Notes under the pieces: generated by a model
The model's database searches: none
The model's input: only the letters and a program-made list of their open reading frames with translations
What the model was told of the DNA's origin: nothing
In this document: one piece after another, positions 1 through 9,369 of the stretch
Layout of the letters: every line of letters starts with the position of its first letter
How positions within the stretch are numbered: the first letter of the stretch is position 1
Made by a program: the position numbers and the translations under genes
From: an uncultured Pelagibacteraceae bacterium
GTDB taxonomy: Bacteria; Pseudomonadota; Alphaproteobacteria; Pelagibacterales; Pelagibacteraceae
Reading direction: 5' to 3'
Length of the DNA: 64,000 nucleotides
Assembly: GCA_902573385.1 (NCBI GenBank)
Contig: CACGJS010000001.1
Coordinates: 1 to 64,000, forward strand

Positions 1-561
1 CTATTAGCAATATTTAATATCCTTAGCTGGACTAAAAATGAAGGTATTTTCTATGGTTTATTTTTATTTTTTTCATTAATTTTTACTTATAATTTTTCTA
101 AATTTGATAAAAAATTTATTATTGTGGGGACTATAGTAGTTTTATTGTTAAGAATACTATTATTTAAATACTATGATAATCAATTAGATCCTGAATACTT
201 TCAAATGAAAGACACAATTTCATTTGATATACTGCTGTTATTTGAAAAGTTAAAAACTATTACTTTTTATGCTTTAATCTATTTTAGCCAGAATCCTATT
301 TATTTAATAACAATACCTCTTCTGCTATATATTCTTTATAAATATCCAAGAAAAGATATTGTTAATTTTATTTTTTATTTTTTAATATTAAACTTTATCT
401 TTGTTTACTTAACGTACATGTTTAAAATGGATGAAGTTGAGTTACTTATTAAAGCAAGTATGAAAAGAGTAATTTTTCAGACTTCTGGTTTTTACTTTTT
501 AATAATTATTATTTATATCAATAATTATGTTAAATTATTAAAAATTAATAAAAAATCATAG
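1..561 (+). CDS. C-terminal part of a polytopic membrane protein, probably GT-C-like sugar transferase; 5' end lies outside the window
   Basis: The frame of ORF 124..561 is open back to base 1 (LAIFNILSWTKNEGIFYGLFLFF...). Hydrophobic multi-TM protein with a W-T-K-N-E-G motif seen in large bacterial membrane glycosyltransferases. Confidence 0.6.
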   Translation, partial: LLAIFNILSWTKNEGIFYGLFLFFSLIFTYNFSKFDKKFIIVGTIVVLLLRILLFKYYDNQLDPEYFQMKDTISFDILLLFEKLKTITFYALIYFSQNPIYLITIPLLLYILYKYPRKDIVNFIFYFLILNFIFVYLTYMFKMDEVELLIKASMKRVIFQTSGFYFLIIIIYINNYVKLLKINKKS

Positions 562-573
562 CTAAAATTTTTT

Positions 574-1941
574 ATGAATATTCTTATATTAGATGTTTAT
601 CCTAAAACTACATACAGAATTTCCAAAGATCAAAATGGAGCTTATGGCACTGCTAATAATTATGGTGATGGATTTGTTGCTCAAATATTAAAAAGAATTG
701 TAAAAAAATCAATAGATTTCCCCCAACTATTTGTAGTACAGACGTGTGGGGAGCTTATGAATTTAGGCCATGAAGTTGATTATAGTACCGAACTTGATTT
801 AAATAAAGATTATGACCTTTATATCTTGCCATCATCAATAGTTTGTCATGAGACAGAATTGGAATACATAAAACTTTTAAAAAAAAATAATAAAAAAATA
901 ATAGTCATTGGTCCATTTGCAACATCAAATTTTCAACCGTATTTAAATGCTGGAGCGCACGTTATTAAGGGAGAACCAGAAATGTTTTTTCATAAATTTG
1001 ATAAAACCGTTAATGATCTAAATGATTTACCTGCCATCATTGAAAATTTTACTATTTTTCCACTTGATGAGTTAAATTTTCCTGGGTGGGAAGTTATTTT
1101 TAAAAAATATACTCCCCAAATGAAATTTATTGGAAGAGGGGCCGCAATAACAATTAATTCTTCAAGAGGGTGCCCATATTCATGTCAATATTATTGTGTT
1201 TATCCACTTCAGCAGGGCAGAAAATTAAGACTTAAATCACCTGAACGTGTAGTTGAAGAAATGATTCATTTCAAAAAAAATTTGAATGTGTCTAATTTTT
1301 TATTTAGAGACCCAGTATTTACCTTGGATAAGAATCATACAGAAGCTATATGTAAAGAAATTATTAAGTCTAAATATAAATTTAAAATCTGTGTAGAAGT
1401 TCATCTAAAAAATATTGATGAAAATTTAGCAAAAATTATGAAAGAATCAGGAATTAATCTTATGTATGTTGGTATTGAGTCTGGTGATGAGGAAGTAAGA
1501 GATGATGCGAATAGAACCTCTGAAAGTAATTTTAATCAGGTAACTAAAGTAAAATTTTTAGAAAAATTAGGAATTAGAGTTAAGGCAATGTATATTTTAG
1601 GCTTACCAAAAGATACTTCTCGTACTTTTAAACAAACAGTTAAATATGCAAAAAAAATTAAATCTTCCTATGCTCAATTTAGTGTTTTTACACCTTATCC
1701 AGGTACTCCAATTTATAATGAATATAAAGATAAAATTAATGTAAAATATTTTGAAAATTTTACTCAGTGGGAATTAGTATTTGACCATCCAAATTTTAAA
1801 ACAAGAGAAGTTACAGATTTGTTAAATTATGCGTATAAGGAATATTATTTAAATCCTAAATGGATTATAAAGTTTATATTAGATAGAATAAAAGATATTT
1901 ATGAAGGTATTAATAACAGGTTATTCAGGTTTTCTAGGTAG
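574..1941 (+). CDS. Cobalamin-binding-type radical SAM protein with non-canonical CX3CX3C motif
   Basis: RGCPYSCQYYCVYPLQQGRKLR cluster motif, N-terminal Rossmann-like domain (DQNGAYGTANN, SSIVCHETE), GIESGDEE, FTPYPGTPIYNEY. Paralogue of 12311..13654. Confidence 0.85.
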   Translation: MNILILDVYPKTTYRISKDQNGAYGTANNYGDGFVAQILKRIVKKSIDFPQLFVVQTCGELMNLGHEVDYSTELDLNKDYDLYILPSSIVCHETELEYIKLLKKNNKKIIVIGPFATSNFQPYLNAGAHVIKGEPEMFFHKFDKTVNDLNDLPAIIENFTIFPLDELNFPGWEVIFKKYTPQMKFIGRGAAITINSSRGCPYSCQYYCVYPLQQGRKLRLKSPERVVEEMIHFKKNLNVSNFLFRDPVFTLDKNHTEAICKEIIKSKYKFKICVEVHLKNIDENLAKIMKESGINLMYVGIESGDEEVRDDANRTSESNFNQVTKVKFLEKLGIRVKAMYILGLPKDTSRTFKQTVKYAKKIKSSYAQFSVFTPYPGTPIYNEYKDKINVKYFENFTQWELVFDHPNFKTREVTDLLNYAYKEYYLNPKWIIKFILDRIKDIYEGINNRLFRFSR

Positions 1942-2707
1942 TTATCTTTGTGAAAATTTATCAAAAAATTTTCAAATAATAAAAGTAAATTTAAGAGAAA
2001 TACCTGAAGAAAATTCAAGTTCATTTAATACATTTCTTGGTAGGTTTTTAGATGCAGATGTAATAATTAATTGTGCCGCCAACCTTAAGCCAAAAACAAA
2101 AAAAGATATATTTATAAACGAAAATTTTCCAAAAAATTTGTTAGATTATTTGAAAAAAAAAGAGAAAAAACCTTTTTTTATTCACATAAGCAGTATTAAT
2201 GTCCTGGTTAATGATAGAAAAGATTATTACACAATAACAAAAAAAAATGCAGAAATAAATCTAAAGAGTCAAAATATAGCAATTATTAGATTACCTCTAG
2301 TATATGATAAGATTAATAATATTATTCAAGCAACTGGAAATTTTAAATTAATAGAACGTTATTTAAATTTAAGATATTTACCTATTTATCCAATGATTTT
2401 TCCAGGCCATATTCATTATCCAGTTGAAATTAATAAAATTTCAAATTTTATAGAAAAAATTATCAATAACGGAAATTTAGGCCGTTCAATTTATAATATT
2501 GCAGGCAGTGATAAAAAAAGTTTATGGGATTTAATTCAAGAAATGGCTTTATATAAAAAAAAAAGATTATTAAAAATTAATTTTCAAATATTAAATAAAA
2601 TTTTACCAAGCTTCATTAAAAAAATTTTAATTAAAAATTCATCAATACTTCAACAAATAATAGTTATCGACCATACAAAATACAAAGAAGAAAAAGAATA
2701 TTTATAA
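1901..2707 (+). CDS. NAD-dependent epimerase/dehydratase (extended SDR)
   Basis: N-terminal MKVLITGYSGFLGSYL (GxxGxxG Rossmann), YYTITKKNAE (YxxxK). Overlaps the upstream CDS by 41 nt. Confidence 0.8.
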   Translation: MKVLITGYSGFLGSYLCENLSKNFQIIKVNLREIPEENSSSFNTFLGRFLDADVIINCAANLKPKTKKDIFINENFPKNLLDYLKKKEKKPFFIHISSINVLVNDRKDYYTITKKNAEINLKSQNIAIIRLPLVYDKINNIIQATGNFKLIERYLNLRYLPIYPMIFPGHIHYPVEINKISNFIEKIINNGNLGRSIYNIAGSDKKSLWDLIQEMALYKKKRLLKINFQILNKILPSFIKKILIKNSSILQQIIVIDHTKYKEEKEYL

Positions 2708-2719
2708 TTTTATAATAAT

Positions 2720-3814
2720 TTAATTAGATTTCCAAATCCATGTTTTGGAAATCATGTATTTAAATATTGTGTCTAAGATAACACCTATTAAAGATGCATA
2801 AAGTGGATTTTTTGTAATTAAGTTAAAAGCTAAACTTGCAGATCCTATACTTGCAATAATACCAGGCAGATTAATTAAATAATATTTTGTTAAATTTATT
2901 ATTAATTTATTAAGTGAATTTGCACGGTTGTCGTAGAAGTTCAAATAATTATTTGCTAGGAAATTTATTGTAGCAGTAAAAAGAGTTGCAAATAAATGAC
3001 TTATATAAAAAGATACGTCTGCTAAATAATACATTCCAAATAAAATACTAAAATGAAATATAAAACCAATGCCTCCAATAATTATAAAACCTATAAATCT
3101 AGAAGAAATCATTCCATTAAACATATAAGATAATATTTGTGTAATAAAAGAAAATGCAACTTGTGAATTTAATTTTGAAGATCCATCGGTTCTAGACTCA
3201 AATTTAATTTCCTTTTCAATAATCTTAATTTTTTTTTTTTTATTTGAAAAAATAAGATCTAAAAGTACTTTAAATCCAGAATTAGCCAATAAAAAAAATT
3301 TTTTATTAAGCAAAGATACTTTTCCAGCGAAAAAACCAGTTAGAGGGTCTGATATATTTGTAGATAAAATTAATTGTAAAAATTTGTTAAAAAATTTACT
3401 TAGAAATAATCTTTTAGCAGAAATTACATCCATTTTTTTTAAATTTCTTACTCCAATGACAAGGTCATTAGCTTTAAGTTCATTAATTAAGTAGTTTATT
3501 TCAGAGGCTGAATGCTGTCTATCTCCATCCATTACAACAAAATATTCCCCCGTCATTGATTGAAGCCCAAATTTAATACTTTGAACTAAACCTTTATCAC
3601 TTTGTCTTTGAAAGAGTCTTACTTTTTCATTTTTATCAAATTTTTCCAAAATATTATTAACAGTAGAGTCTGTAGAACCATCATCCACTATTATAATTTC
3701 ATAATCTTTTTCCTTCATTTCAGATATGATCTCACTAATTAAAATAACAATATTATTCTCCTCATTTAGAGTTGGTATAATAATAGATATTTTTTCAGGT
3801 ATAAATTTTCTCAT
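2720..3814 (-). CDS. DPM1-type family 2 glycosyltransferase with C-terminal GtrA-like membrane domain
   Basis: SIIIPTLNEENNI, IIIVDDGSTDST, VVMDGDRQH, then a four-TM GtrA-like C-terminus (FIIIGGIGFIFHFSILFGMYYL...). Confidence 0.85.
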   Translation of the reverse strand: MRKFIPEKISIIIPTLNEENNIVILISEIISEMKEKDYEIIIVDDGSTDSTVNNILEKFDKNEKVRLFQRQSDKGLVQSIKFGLQSMTGEYFVVMDGDRQHSASEINYLINELKANDLVIGVRNLKKMDVISAKRLFLSKFFNKFLQLILSTNISDPLTGFFAGKVSLLNKKFFLLANSGFKVLLDLIFSNKKKKIKIIEKEIKFESRTDGSSKLNSQVAFSFITQILSYMFNGMISSRFIGFIIIGGIGFIFHFSILFGMYYLADVSFYISHLFATLFTATINFLANNYLNFYDNRANSLNKLIINLTKYYLINLPGIIASIGSASLAFNLITKNPLYASLIGVILDTIFKYMISKTWIWKSN

Positions 3815-3823
3815 ATTTTTTTA

Positions 3824-5236
3824 CTAAGTGTTAAGCTTAGAGTGCAATTCATCTGCCAATCTTAATGATAATTGTATGATTGTATATGTTGGGTTTGTAT
3901 AACCGCCAGTTGTAAAGTTTGAACTTCCGGCAATATAAAGATTATTAATGTCATGTACTTTTAATTTTGAATTCACAACTGATATAGACTTATTTATTCC
4001 CATATTAGTACCTCCTAAATGATGATAACCTCCCATGTTTTTAAAATCATCTAAATTATATATATTTTCTTTAGCAGCTATTCTTCCAAGGTCTTCTTTA
4101 ATACAGAAATTTCCAAATTCTTCCAAAAAAGTTTTAGCAGCTAAAAGAGATTCTTTTGATTTATTATAAAACAAATTAACTACTGGTATATTTAATTTAT
4201 CTCTTTCATGAGGATCTAATTTAATTCTATTGTTTTTACTCGGTGGCTCTTCTATATTCATAAAAATATTTCCACATTTTAGGTCTTTTTTAAAAATTAG
4301 ATGAGCAATTTTTTTTCCATATTCAGGCGCTATACAAAGAATATCTTTAATTATTTCTTTGTATAATTTTGTATCTTCTTTAGCATTCATATAAATTGCT
4401 GCACTCAATATTTTTTTTTCTTCTATTAAGTTTTTACTAGCCGCAAAATGTAAAGGACCATCATAATCTATAAATTGATCATTTAATTTACTTTTAAGTT
4501 TTTTTTTATTAATTAATCCTATTCCAGAAATTATCCAAGGGTGATTCATCCAATATTGGCCTACAGGTAGGTTTTTATTTATTAAGCTACCATTTTTCTC
4601 TTTAGTCCAAAGTAAAATTCTAGAATTTTCTATACCACCACAAGCTAAAATAAAATATTTAGATTTAATTTTTTTTGATGAATTATTAAATAAACATATT
4701 GCAGATTGTATTTTTTTTTCAGACCCTTCAAAATGTGATAGCTGACAATTTAGTATAAGGTGAATTTTTTTTGATTTTTCGATATAAGTCTTATATTTTT
4801 CTGCAAATCTTACAGTGGAATATTTAAATTCAATTTGATTAAAATAATTATTTAACTTAGTTTTTTTGAATTGGTTTTTTATGTTAAGTATAGAACAAGT
4901 TTTTGTATTATAAGGGTCTAGGTCTTCTTTTTTAATTGGCCAATTTTTAAAATTATATGCTTCCATTGGTTTAGACCATCCGCCCCAGTGTCCAGAAGTT
5001 CCACCTAATTGGCGTAGCCTACTAGAAGATAGATCTGCTATATTATCTCCAATAATTTTTCCATTATATTGATCCTGTGAATCTTCACTATATTCTGACT
5101 CACCAGCTTCTATTATTACTGATGAAATATTTTTTTTTTCTAGCTCTAGAGCAACGGTCATTCCAGCTGGACCACTCCCAAATATAACTACTGGGAAATT
5201 ATTAAAGTCAATATCTTGAAATTTTCGAAAAATCAT
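3824..5236 (-). CDS. GMC-family FAD-dependent oxidoreductase
   Basis: N-terminal VVIFGSGPAGMTVALELEK dinucleotide-binding motif, LGGTSGHWGGWS, C-terminal HHLGGTNMG and NLYIAGSSNFTTGGYTNPTYTIIQLSLRLAD. Confidence 0.85.
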   Translation of the reverse strand: MIFRKFQDIDFNNFPVVIFGSGPAGMTVALELEKKNISSVIIEAGESEYSEDSQDQYNGKIIGDNIADLSSSRLRQLGGTSGHWGGWSKPMEAYNFKNWPIKKEDLDPYNTKTCSILNIKNQFKKTKLNNYFNQIEFKYSTVRFAEKYKTYIEKSKKIHLILNCQLSHFEGSEKKIQSAICLFNNSSKKIKSKYFILACGGIENSRILLWTKEKNGSLINKNLPVGQYWMNHPWIISGIGLINKKKLKSKLNDQFIDYDGPLHFAASKNLIEEKKILSAAIYMNAKEDTKLYKEIIKDILCIAPEYGKKIAHLIFKKDLKCGNIFMNIEEPPSKNNRIKLDPHERDKLNIPVVNLFYNKSKESLLAAKTFLEEFGNFCIKEDLGRIAAKENIYNLDDFKNMGGYHHLGGTNMGINKSISVVNSKLKVHDINNLYIAGSSNFTTGGYTNPTYTIIQLSLRLADELHSKLNT

Positions 5237-5475
5237 TAATCATTTTCATTTAAATACCAAACAAAATTTTTTCTCTTTTTTAATTTTTTTTTAAATTTAT
5301 TGGTAATAAAATTAAAATTTAAAAAAGATAAAGAAAACAGCAGCATTAAATTTTTTTTTATAAAATTTCTTCTTGGTTTATTTTTATTCATCGTATTTAA
5401 ATAAATACACGAAAAATAAGGTTTTTTTAATTAAAAACTACTTTACAAGTTTGGTTTTAATTCGTATATGGTGTG

Positions 5476-5592
5476 TGCCTGGTGATTATTGCGAAGGGGT
5501 AATACCCGATCCCATTCCGAACTCGGAAGTCAAGCCCTTCAGCGCCGATGGTACTTTGTCTTAAGGCACGGAAGAGTAGGACATTGCCAGGC
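5476..5592 (+). rRNA. rrf: 5S ribosomal RNA (isolated)
   Basis: GCCTGG...CCAGGC terminal helix and conserved core CGATCCCATTCCGAACTCGGAAGTCAAGC...GCGCCGATGGTACT...GAAGAGTAGGACATTGCCAGGC. No 23S adjacent. Confidence 0.95.
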
Positions 5593-5607
5593 TAAAGTAT
5601 TATTATT

Positions 5608-5733
5608 ATGAAAATTAAAAGCTCGCTTAAATCCCTAAAAAAAAGAGATCTAAATTCTAAATTAGTTCGTAGAAGAGGTAGAGTTTATATTATTAATAAA
5701 ACAAACCCAAAATTTAAAGCAAGACAGAAGTAA
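5608..5733 (+). CDS. rpmJ: 50S ribosomal protein L36
   Basis: Not in the ORF track (41 aa): [41 protein letters not shown], matching the L36 pattern (MKxxxSLKxxKxRxxxxxxVRRRGRxYxIxKxNPxFKARQ). Confidence 0.93.
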   Translation: MKIKSSLKSLKKRDLNSKLVRRRGRVYIINKTNPKFKARQK

Positions 5734-5738
5734 TTTTT

Positions 5739-5849
5739 ATGGATATTCAAAACCATAAAAATAAATGGGATAATTTCATTAAATTTATGTTGTGGGGAAC
5801 TGTCGCGGCAATAGTAGTATTAGTTCTAATAACGATGTTCTTATTGTAG
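5739..5849 (+). CDS. aa3-type cytochrome c oxidase subunit IV (small single-TM protein)
   Basis: Not in the ORF track (36 aa): MDIQNHKNKWDNFIKFMLWGTVAAIVVLVLITMFLL, like alphaproteobacterial COX IV small proteins (HxxTWxxFxKLxxWG + TM). Confidence 0.75.
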   Translation: MDIQNHKNKWDNFIKFMLWGTVAAIVVLVLITMFLL

Positions 5850-5858
5850 GTTTCGTTT

Positions 5859-6947
5859 ATGAAAATTACTTCAATTTTAGAAGATAAAAAAATCGAAAAA
5901 AGAATAGCTGTTACACCTGATGTAGCTAAAAAATATATAGGTTTAGGTTTTGAATTATTTTTACAAGAAAATTATGGATTGCACTTGGGTATTAGTGATG
6001 GTGAATATAAAGCAATAGGAGTAAATTTTCTTAAGGATGAAAAAGAATTAATTAATAGTTCAGATGTAATTATCCAGTTAGGTTTACCTTCAGATGATAA
6101 ACTTTCATTAATTCGAGAAAATCAGATAGTTATTGGAATTTTAAATCCTTACGTTAATAAAGAAAAAATAGAAAATTTTACAAAAAAAAAAATTAATTTT
6201 TTTTCTTTAGAACTTTTACCAAGAATAACTAGAGCACAATCCATGGATATACTTTCTTCTCAAGCTAATCTTGCTGGATATAAGGCTGTGGTAGAATCAT
6301 TTGCTTATTTCGAAAAAGCTATACCAATGATGATGACTGCTGCAGGAACAGTGCCAGCAGCAAAAGTATTAGTTGTTGGAGCAGGTGTTGCGGGCTTACA
6401 AGCTATTGCAACTGCCAAAAGAATGGGTGCGATTGTATTTGCAACAGATGTCAGAATGGCATCTAAAGAACAAGTAGAAAGTTTAGGTGGTAAATTTTTA
6501 ACAGTTGAGGGTGCGGAAAATCTTGAGACAGAAGAAGGGTATGCCAAAGAAGCTTCTGAAGATTTTAAAAAGAAACAAGAAGACCTGTTAGGTGAAACTT
6601 TAAAAAAAATAGATATTGTAATTTGCACAGCTTTAATTCCTGGAAAAAAAGCACCAATAATAATTAAAGAAGAAATGATAAATAATATGAAAGTAGGTTC
6701 AGTGATTTATGATTTAGCTGCTATTCAGGGAGGTAATACTATTTTTACAGAAGTAGATAAAGTAATAGATAAAAAAGGCGTTAAAATAATGGGTGAAAAA
6801 AATATTTTAAATAAATTGCCAATCTCTGCGTCAAGTTTATACGCAAAAAACGTATTTAATTTTGTTGTAAATCTATATGATAAAGAAAATAAGAAAATTA
6901 ATATTAACTTAGAAGATGAGATCATTGAAAAAACATTAATAAAATAA
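5859..6947 (+). CDS. pntA: NAD(P) transhydrogenase subunit alpha part 1
   Basis: AlaDH/PNT domain: KRIAVTPDVAKKY, LEL(L)PRITRAQSMDILSSQANLAGYKAV, VLVVGAGVAGLQAIATAKRMGA. Confidence 0.95.
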   Translation: MKITSILEDKKIEKRIAVTPDVAKKYIGLGFELFLQENYGLHLGISDGEYKAIGVNFLKDEKELINSSDVIIQLGLPSDDKLSLIRENQIVIGILNPYVNKEKIENFTKKKINFFSLELLPRITRAQSMDILSSQANLAGYKAVVESFAYFEKAIPMMMTAAGTVPAAKVLVVGAGVAGLQAIATAKRMGAIVFATDVRMASKEQVESLGGKFLTVEGAENLETEEGYAKEASEDFKKKQEDLLGETLKKIDIVICTALIPGKKAPIIIKEEMINNMKVGSVIYDLAAIQGGNTIFTEVDKVIDKKGVKIMGEKNILNKLPISASSLYAKNVFNFVVNLYDKENKKININLEDEIIEKTLIK

Positions 6948-6951
6948 AATT

Positions 6952-7257
6952 ATGGAAATAGACCCTTTTATATTTAGACTAAGTATTTTTATTCTTTCAA
7001 TTTTCATTGGATATTATGTTGTATGGAGTGTTACACCTTCTCTTCACACTCCATTAATGTCAGTAACTAACGCTATTTCTTCAGTAATAATTGTTGGGGC
7101 TATCATTGCAGCATTGGCGGGAAATTCAGAAAGTATTTTTAACACTTCAAATATCTTTGGTTTTTTAGCTATATCTTTAGCTGCAATAAATATTTTTGGA
7201 GGCTTTTTAGTCACTCAAAGAATGCTTCAAATGTACAAAAAAAAGAAAGATAAATAA
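6952..7257 (+). CDS. NAD(P) transhydrogenase subunit alpha part 2
   Basis: VVWSVTPSLHTPLMSVTNAISSVIIVGAI and FGGFLVTQRMLQMYKKK. Lies between the alpha1 and beta subunit genes. Confidence 0.95.
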   Translation: MEIDPFIFRLSIFILSIFIGYYVVWSVTPSLHTPLMSVTNAISSVIIVGAIIAALAGNSESIFNTSNIFGFLAISLAAINIFGGFLVTQRMLQMYKKKKDK

Positions 7258-7272
7258 TAAATATAAATAATT

Positions 7273-8667
7273 ATGTCAGCAAACTTATCAGCAATTTTTT
7301 ATTTAATTTCAGGTGTATTATTTATTCTAGCATTAAGGGGTTTATCTTCTCCAGAAACATCTAGACAAGGTAATTTTTTTGGGATTCTAGGAATGATAAT
7401 TGCGATCAGCGTTACGTTTTTATCTGTAGGAAATTTTTCCAGTGGTTTTATTTATGTAATTATTTTTCTGTTGATAGGGGGCTTAATTGGAGCTTTTATA
7501 GCTTATAAAATCCCCATGACTGCAATGCCAGAACTAGTAGCTGGATTTCATAGTCTTGTTGGACTAGCAGCAGTTTTTGTTGCAATATCTGCTTTTTTAA
7601 ATCCTGAGGCTTTTAATCTTGGATCTCCAGGAAATATTAAACTTGGAAGCTTAATTGAAATGTCTATTGGTGCATCAGTTGGTGCAATAACTTTTTCAGG
7701 ATCTGTTATAGCTTTCTTAAAACTTCAAGGAATAATGTCGGGTTCACCAATAACATTTAAAGGCCAACACCCACTTAATGCCTTAATATTAATTTCAATA
7801 ATAGTTTTAACTTATCTTTTATGTTCAACACAATCTTCAAATCTATTCTGGATATTGTTAGCTGTCTCTTTCTTAATTGGTTTCTTATTAATAATTCCAA
7901 TCGGTGGAGCAGATATGCCTGTCGTGATTTCAATGTTAAATTCATATTCAGGTTGGGCAGCAGCAGGAATTGGTTTTACTTTAGAAAATAGTGCTTTAAT
8001 TATTACAGGTGCTTTAGTGGGTTCTTCAGGAGCAATTTTATCATACATAATGTGTAAAGGTATGAATCGATCATTTTTTAATGTTATCCTTGGAGGATTT
8101 GGATCTACAGAACAATCTTCATCCACTACTAACAAAGAGCAAAAACCTGTTAAAAGTGGTAATGCGGAAGATGCAGCTTTTTTAATGAAGAATGCTTCTT
8201 CAGTTATTATAGTACCAGGTTATGGAATGGCAGTTGCTCAAGCACAACATGCCTTAAGAGAAATGGTGGATACTTTAAAAAAAAATGGCATAAAAGTTAC
8301 ATACGCTATTCACCCAGTAGCTGGAAGAATGCCAGGGCACATGAATGTATTGCTTGCTGAAGCCAATGTACCATATGATGAAGTGTTTGAACTTGAAGAA
8401 ATAAATAATGATTTTGCTAATGCAGACGTTGCTTTTGTAATTGGAGCAAATGATGTAACAAATCCAGTAGCAAAAACGGACCCTCAAAGCCCAATTTATG
8501 GAATGCCAGTTTTAGATGTAGAGAAATGTAAATCTGTATTATTTGTCAAAAGAAGTTTGTCACCGGGATACGCAGGCATAGATAATGACTTATTTTACAG
8601 AGAAAATACTTTAATGTTATTTGCTGATGCAAAAAAAATGACAGAAGATATAACTAAGAATATTTAA
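7273..8667 (+). CDS. pntB: NAD(P) transhydrogenase subunit beta
   Basis: VPGYGMAVAQAQHALREMVDTLKKNGIKVTYAIHPVAGRMPGHMNVLLAEANVPYD; VIGANDVTNPVAKTDPQSPIYGMPVLDVEK. Confidence 0.97.
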   Translation: MSANLSAIFYLISGVLFILALRGLSSPETSRQGNFFGILGMIIAISVTFLSVGNFSSGFIYVIIFLLIGGLIGAFIAYKIPMTAMPELVAGFHSLVGLAAVFVAISAFLNPEAFNLGSPGNIKLGSLIEMSIGASVGAITFSGSVIAFLKLQGIMSGSPITFKGQHPLNALILISIIVLTYLLCSTQSSNLFWILLAVSFLIGFLLIIPIGGADMPVVISMLNSYSGWAAAGIGFTLENSALIITGALVGSSGAILSYIMCKGMNRSFFNVILGGFGSTEQSSSTTNKEQKPVKSGNAEDAAFLMKNASSVIIVPGYGMAVAQAQHALREMVDTLKKNGIKVTYAIHPVAGRMPGHMNVLLAEANVPYDEVFELEEINNDFANADVAFVIGANDVTNPVAKTDPQSPIYGMPVLDVEKCKSVLFVKRSLSPGYAGIDNDLFYRENTLMLFADAKKMTEDITKNI

Positions 8668-8673
8668 AATTAT

Positions 8674-9369
8674 ATGACCACAAAAATTTTTTGTGATATT
8701 GCTGAGTTAGATCAAATTAAGAAATTTAACAAAAAAAAAATAGTTAAGGGTTTTACTACAAACCCTAGCTTAATGAGAAAAGCTGGTGCAAAAAATTATT
8801 CCAACTATTGTAAAGAAATTTTAAAAATAACAAGAAAACCAATATCTTTTGAAGTTTTCGCTGATGATAGTAAAAATATTATCAATCAAGCTTTAAAAAT
8901 TAAAAGATGGGGCAAAAATATATACGTAAAAATTCCAGTAACTAATTCAAAGGGTGTCTTTTTAGGGAAAGTTATTAACAAACTTAATAATGATAATATA
9001 AAATTAAATATTACTGCTGTGTATACAGCTAAACAAACTTCTCAAATATTAAATAAAGTAAATAAAAAAACCAAATTAATAATATCAATTTTTGCAGGAA
9101 GAATGGCTGACAAAGGAAAAGATCCTGTTCCAGAAATTAAAAAAAGTATTAAACTTGCTAAAAAATTTAAAAATGTAGAAATTCTTTGGGCAAGTACAAG
9201 AGAACCATATAATTATATTCAAGCTAAAAAACTAGGATGTCATATCATAACAACTCCACCATTGATTATTGAAAAAATTGAAAAGTTTGGTAAATCTTTT
9301 TCAAATTTAACAATAGATACTGTTAAAGGTTTTTTGATAGATAGTAGAAAATCTAAATTTAAAATTTAA
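8674..9369 (+). CDS. Transaldolase / fructose-6-phosphate aldolase family
   Basis: FCDIAELDQIKKF...VKGFTTNPSLMRKAG; YVKIPVTNSKG; ITAVYTAKQ; FAGRMADKGKDP; ILWASTREPYN. Confidence 0.88.
   Translation: MTTKIFCDIAELDQIKKFNKKKIVKGFTTNPSLMRKAGAKNYSNYCKEILKITRKPISFEVFADDSKNIINQALKIKRWGKNIYVKIPVTNSKGVFLGKVINKLNNDNIKLNITAVYTAKQTSQILNKVNKKTKLIISIFAGRMADKGKDPVPEIKKSIKLAKKFKNVEILWASTREPYNYIQAKKLGCHIITTPPLIIEKIEKFGKSFSNLTIDTVKGFLIDSRKSKFKI

Noticed and set aside
5373-5564. 63-aa plus-strand ORF
   Set aside because: Mostly overlaps the 5S rRNA (residues such as CVPGDYCEGVIPDPIPNSEVKPFSADGT are translated 5S core); not a protein gene.
6305-6628. Antisense ORF inside pntA (107 aa)
   Set aside because: Opposite strand of a strongly conserved gene; no recognisable domain. 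The same reasoning applies to antisense ORFs in pntB, ftsH, folP, glmM, dxs, aroC, gap, fba, yebC, glyS and ppdK.
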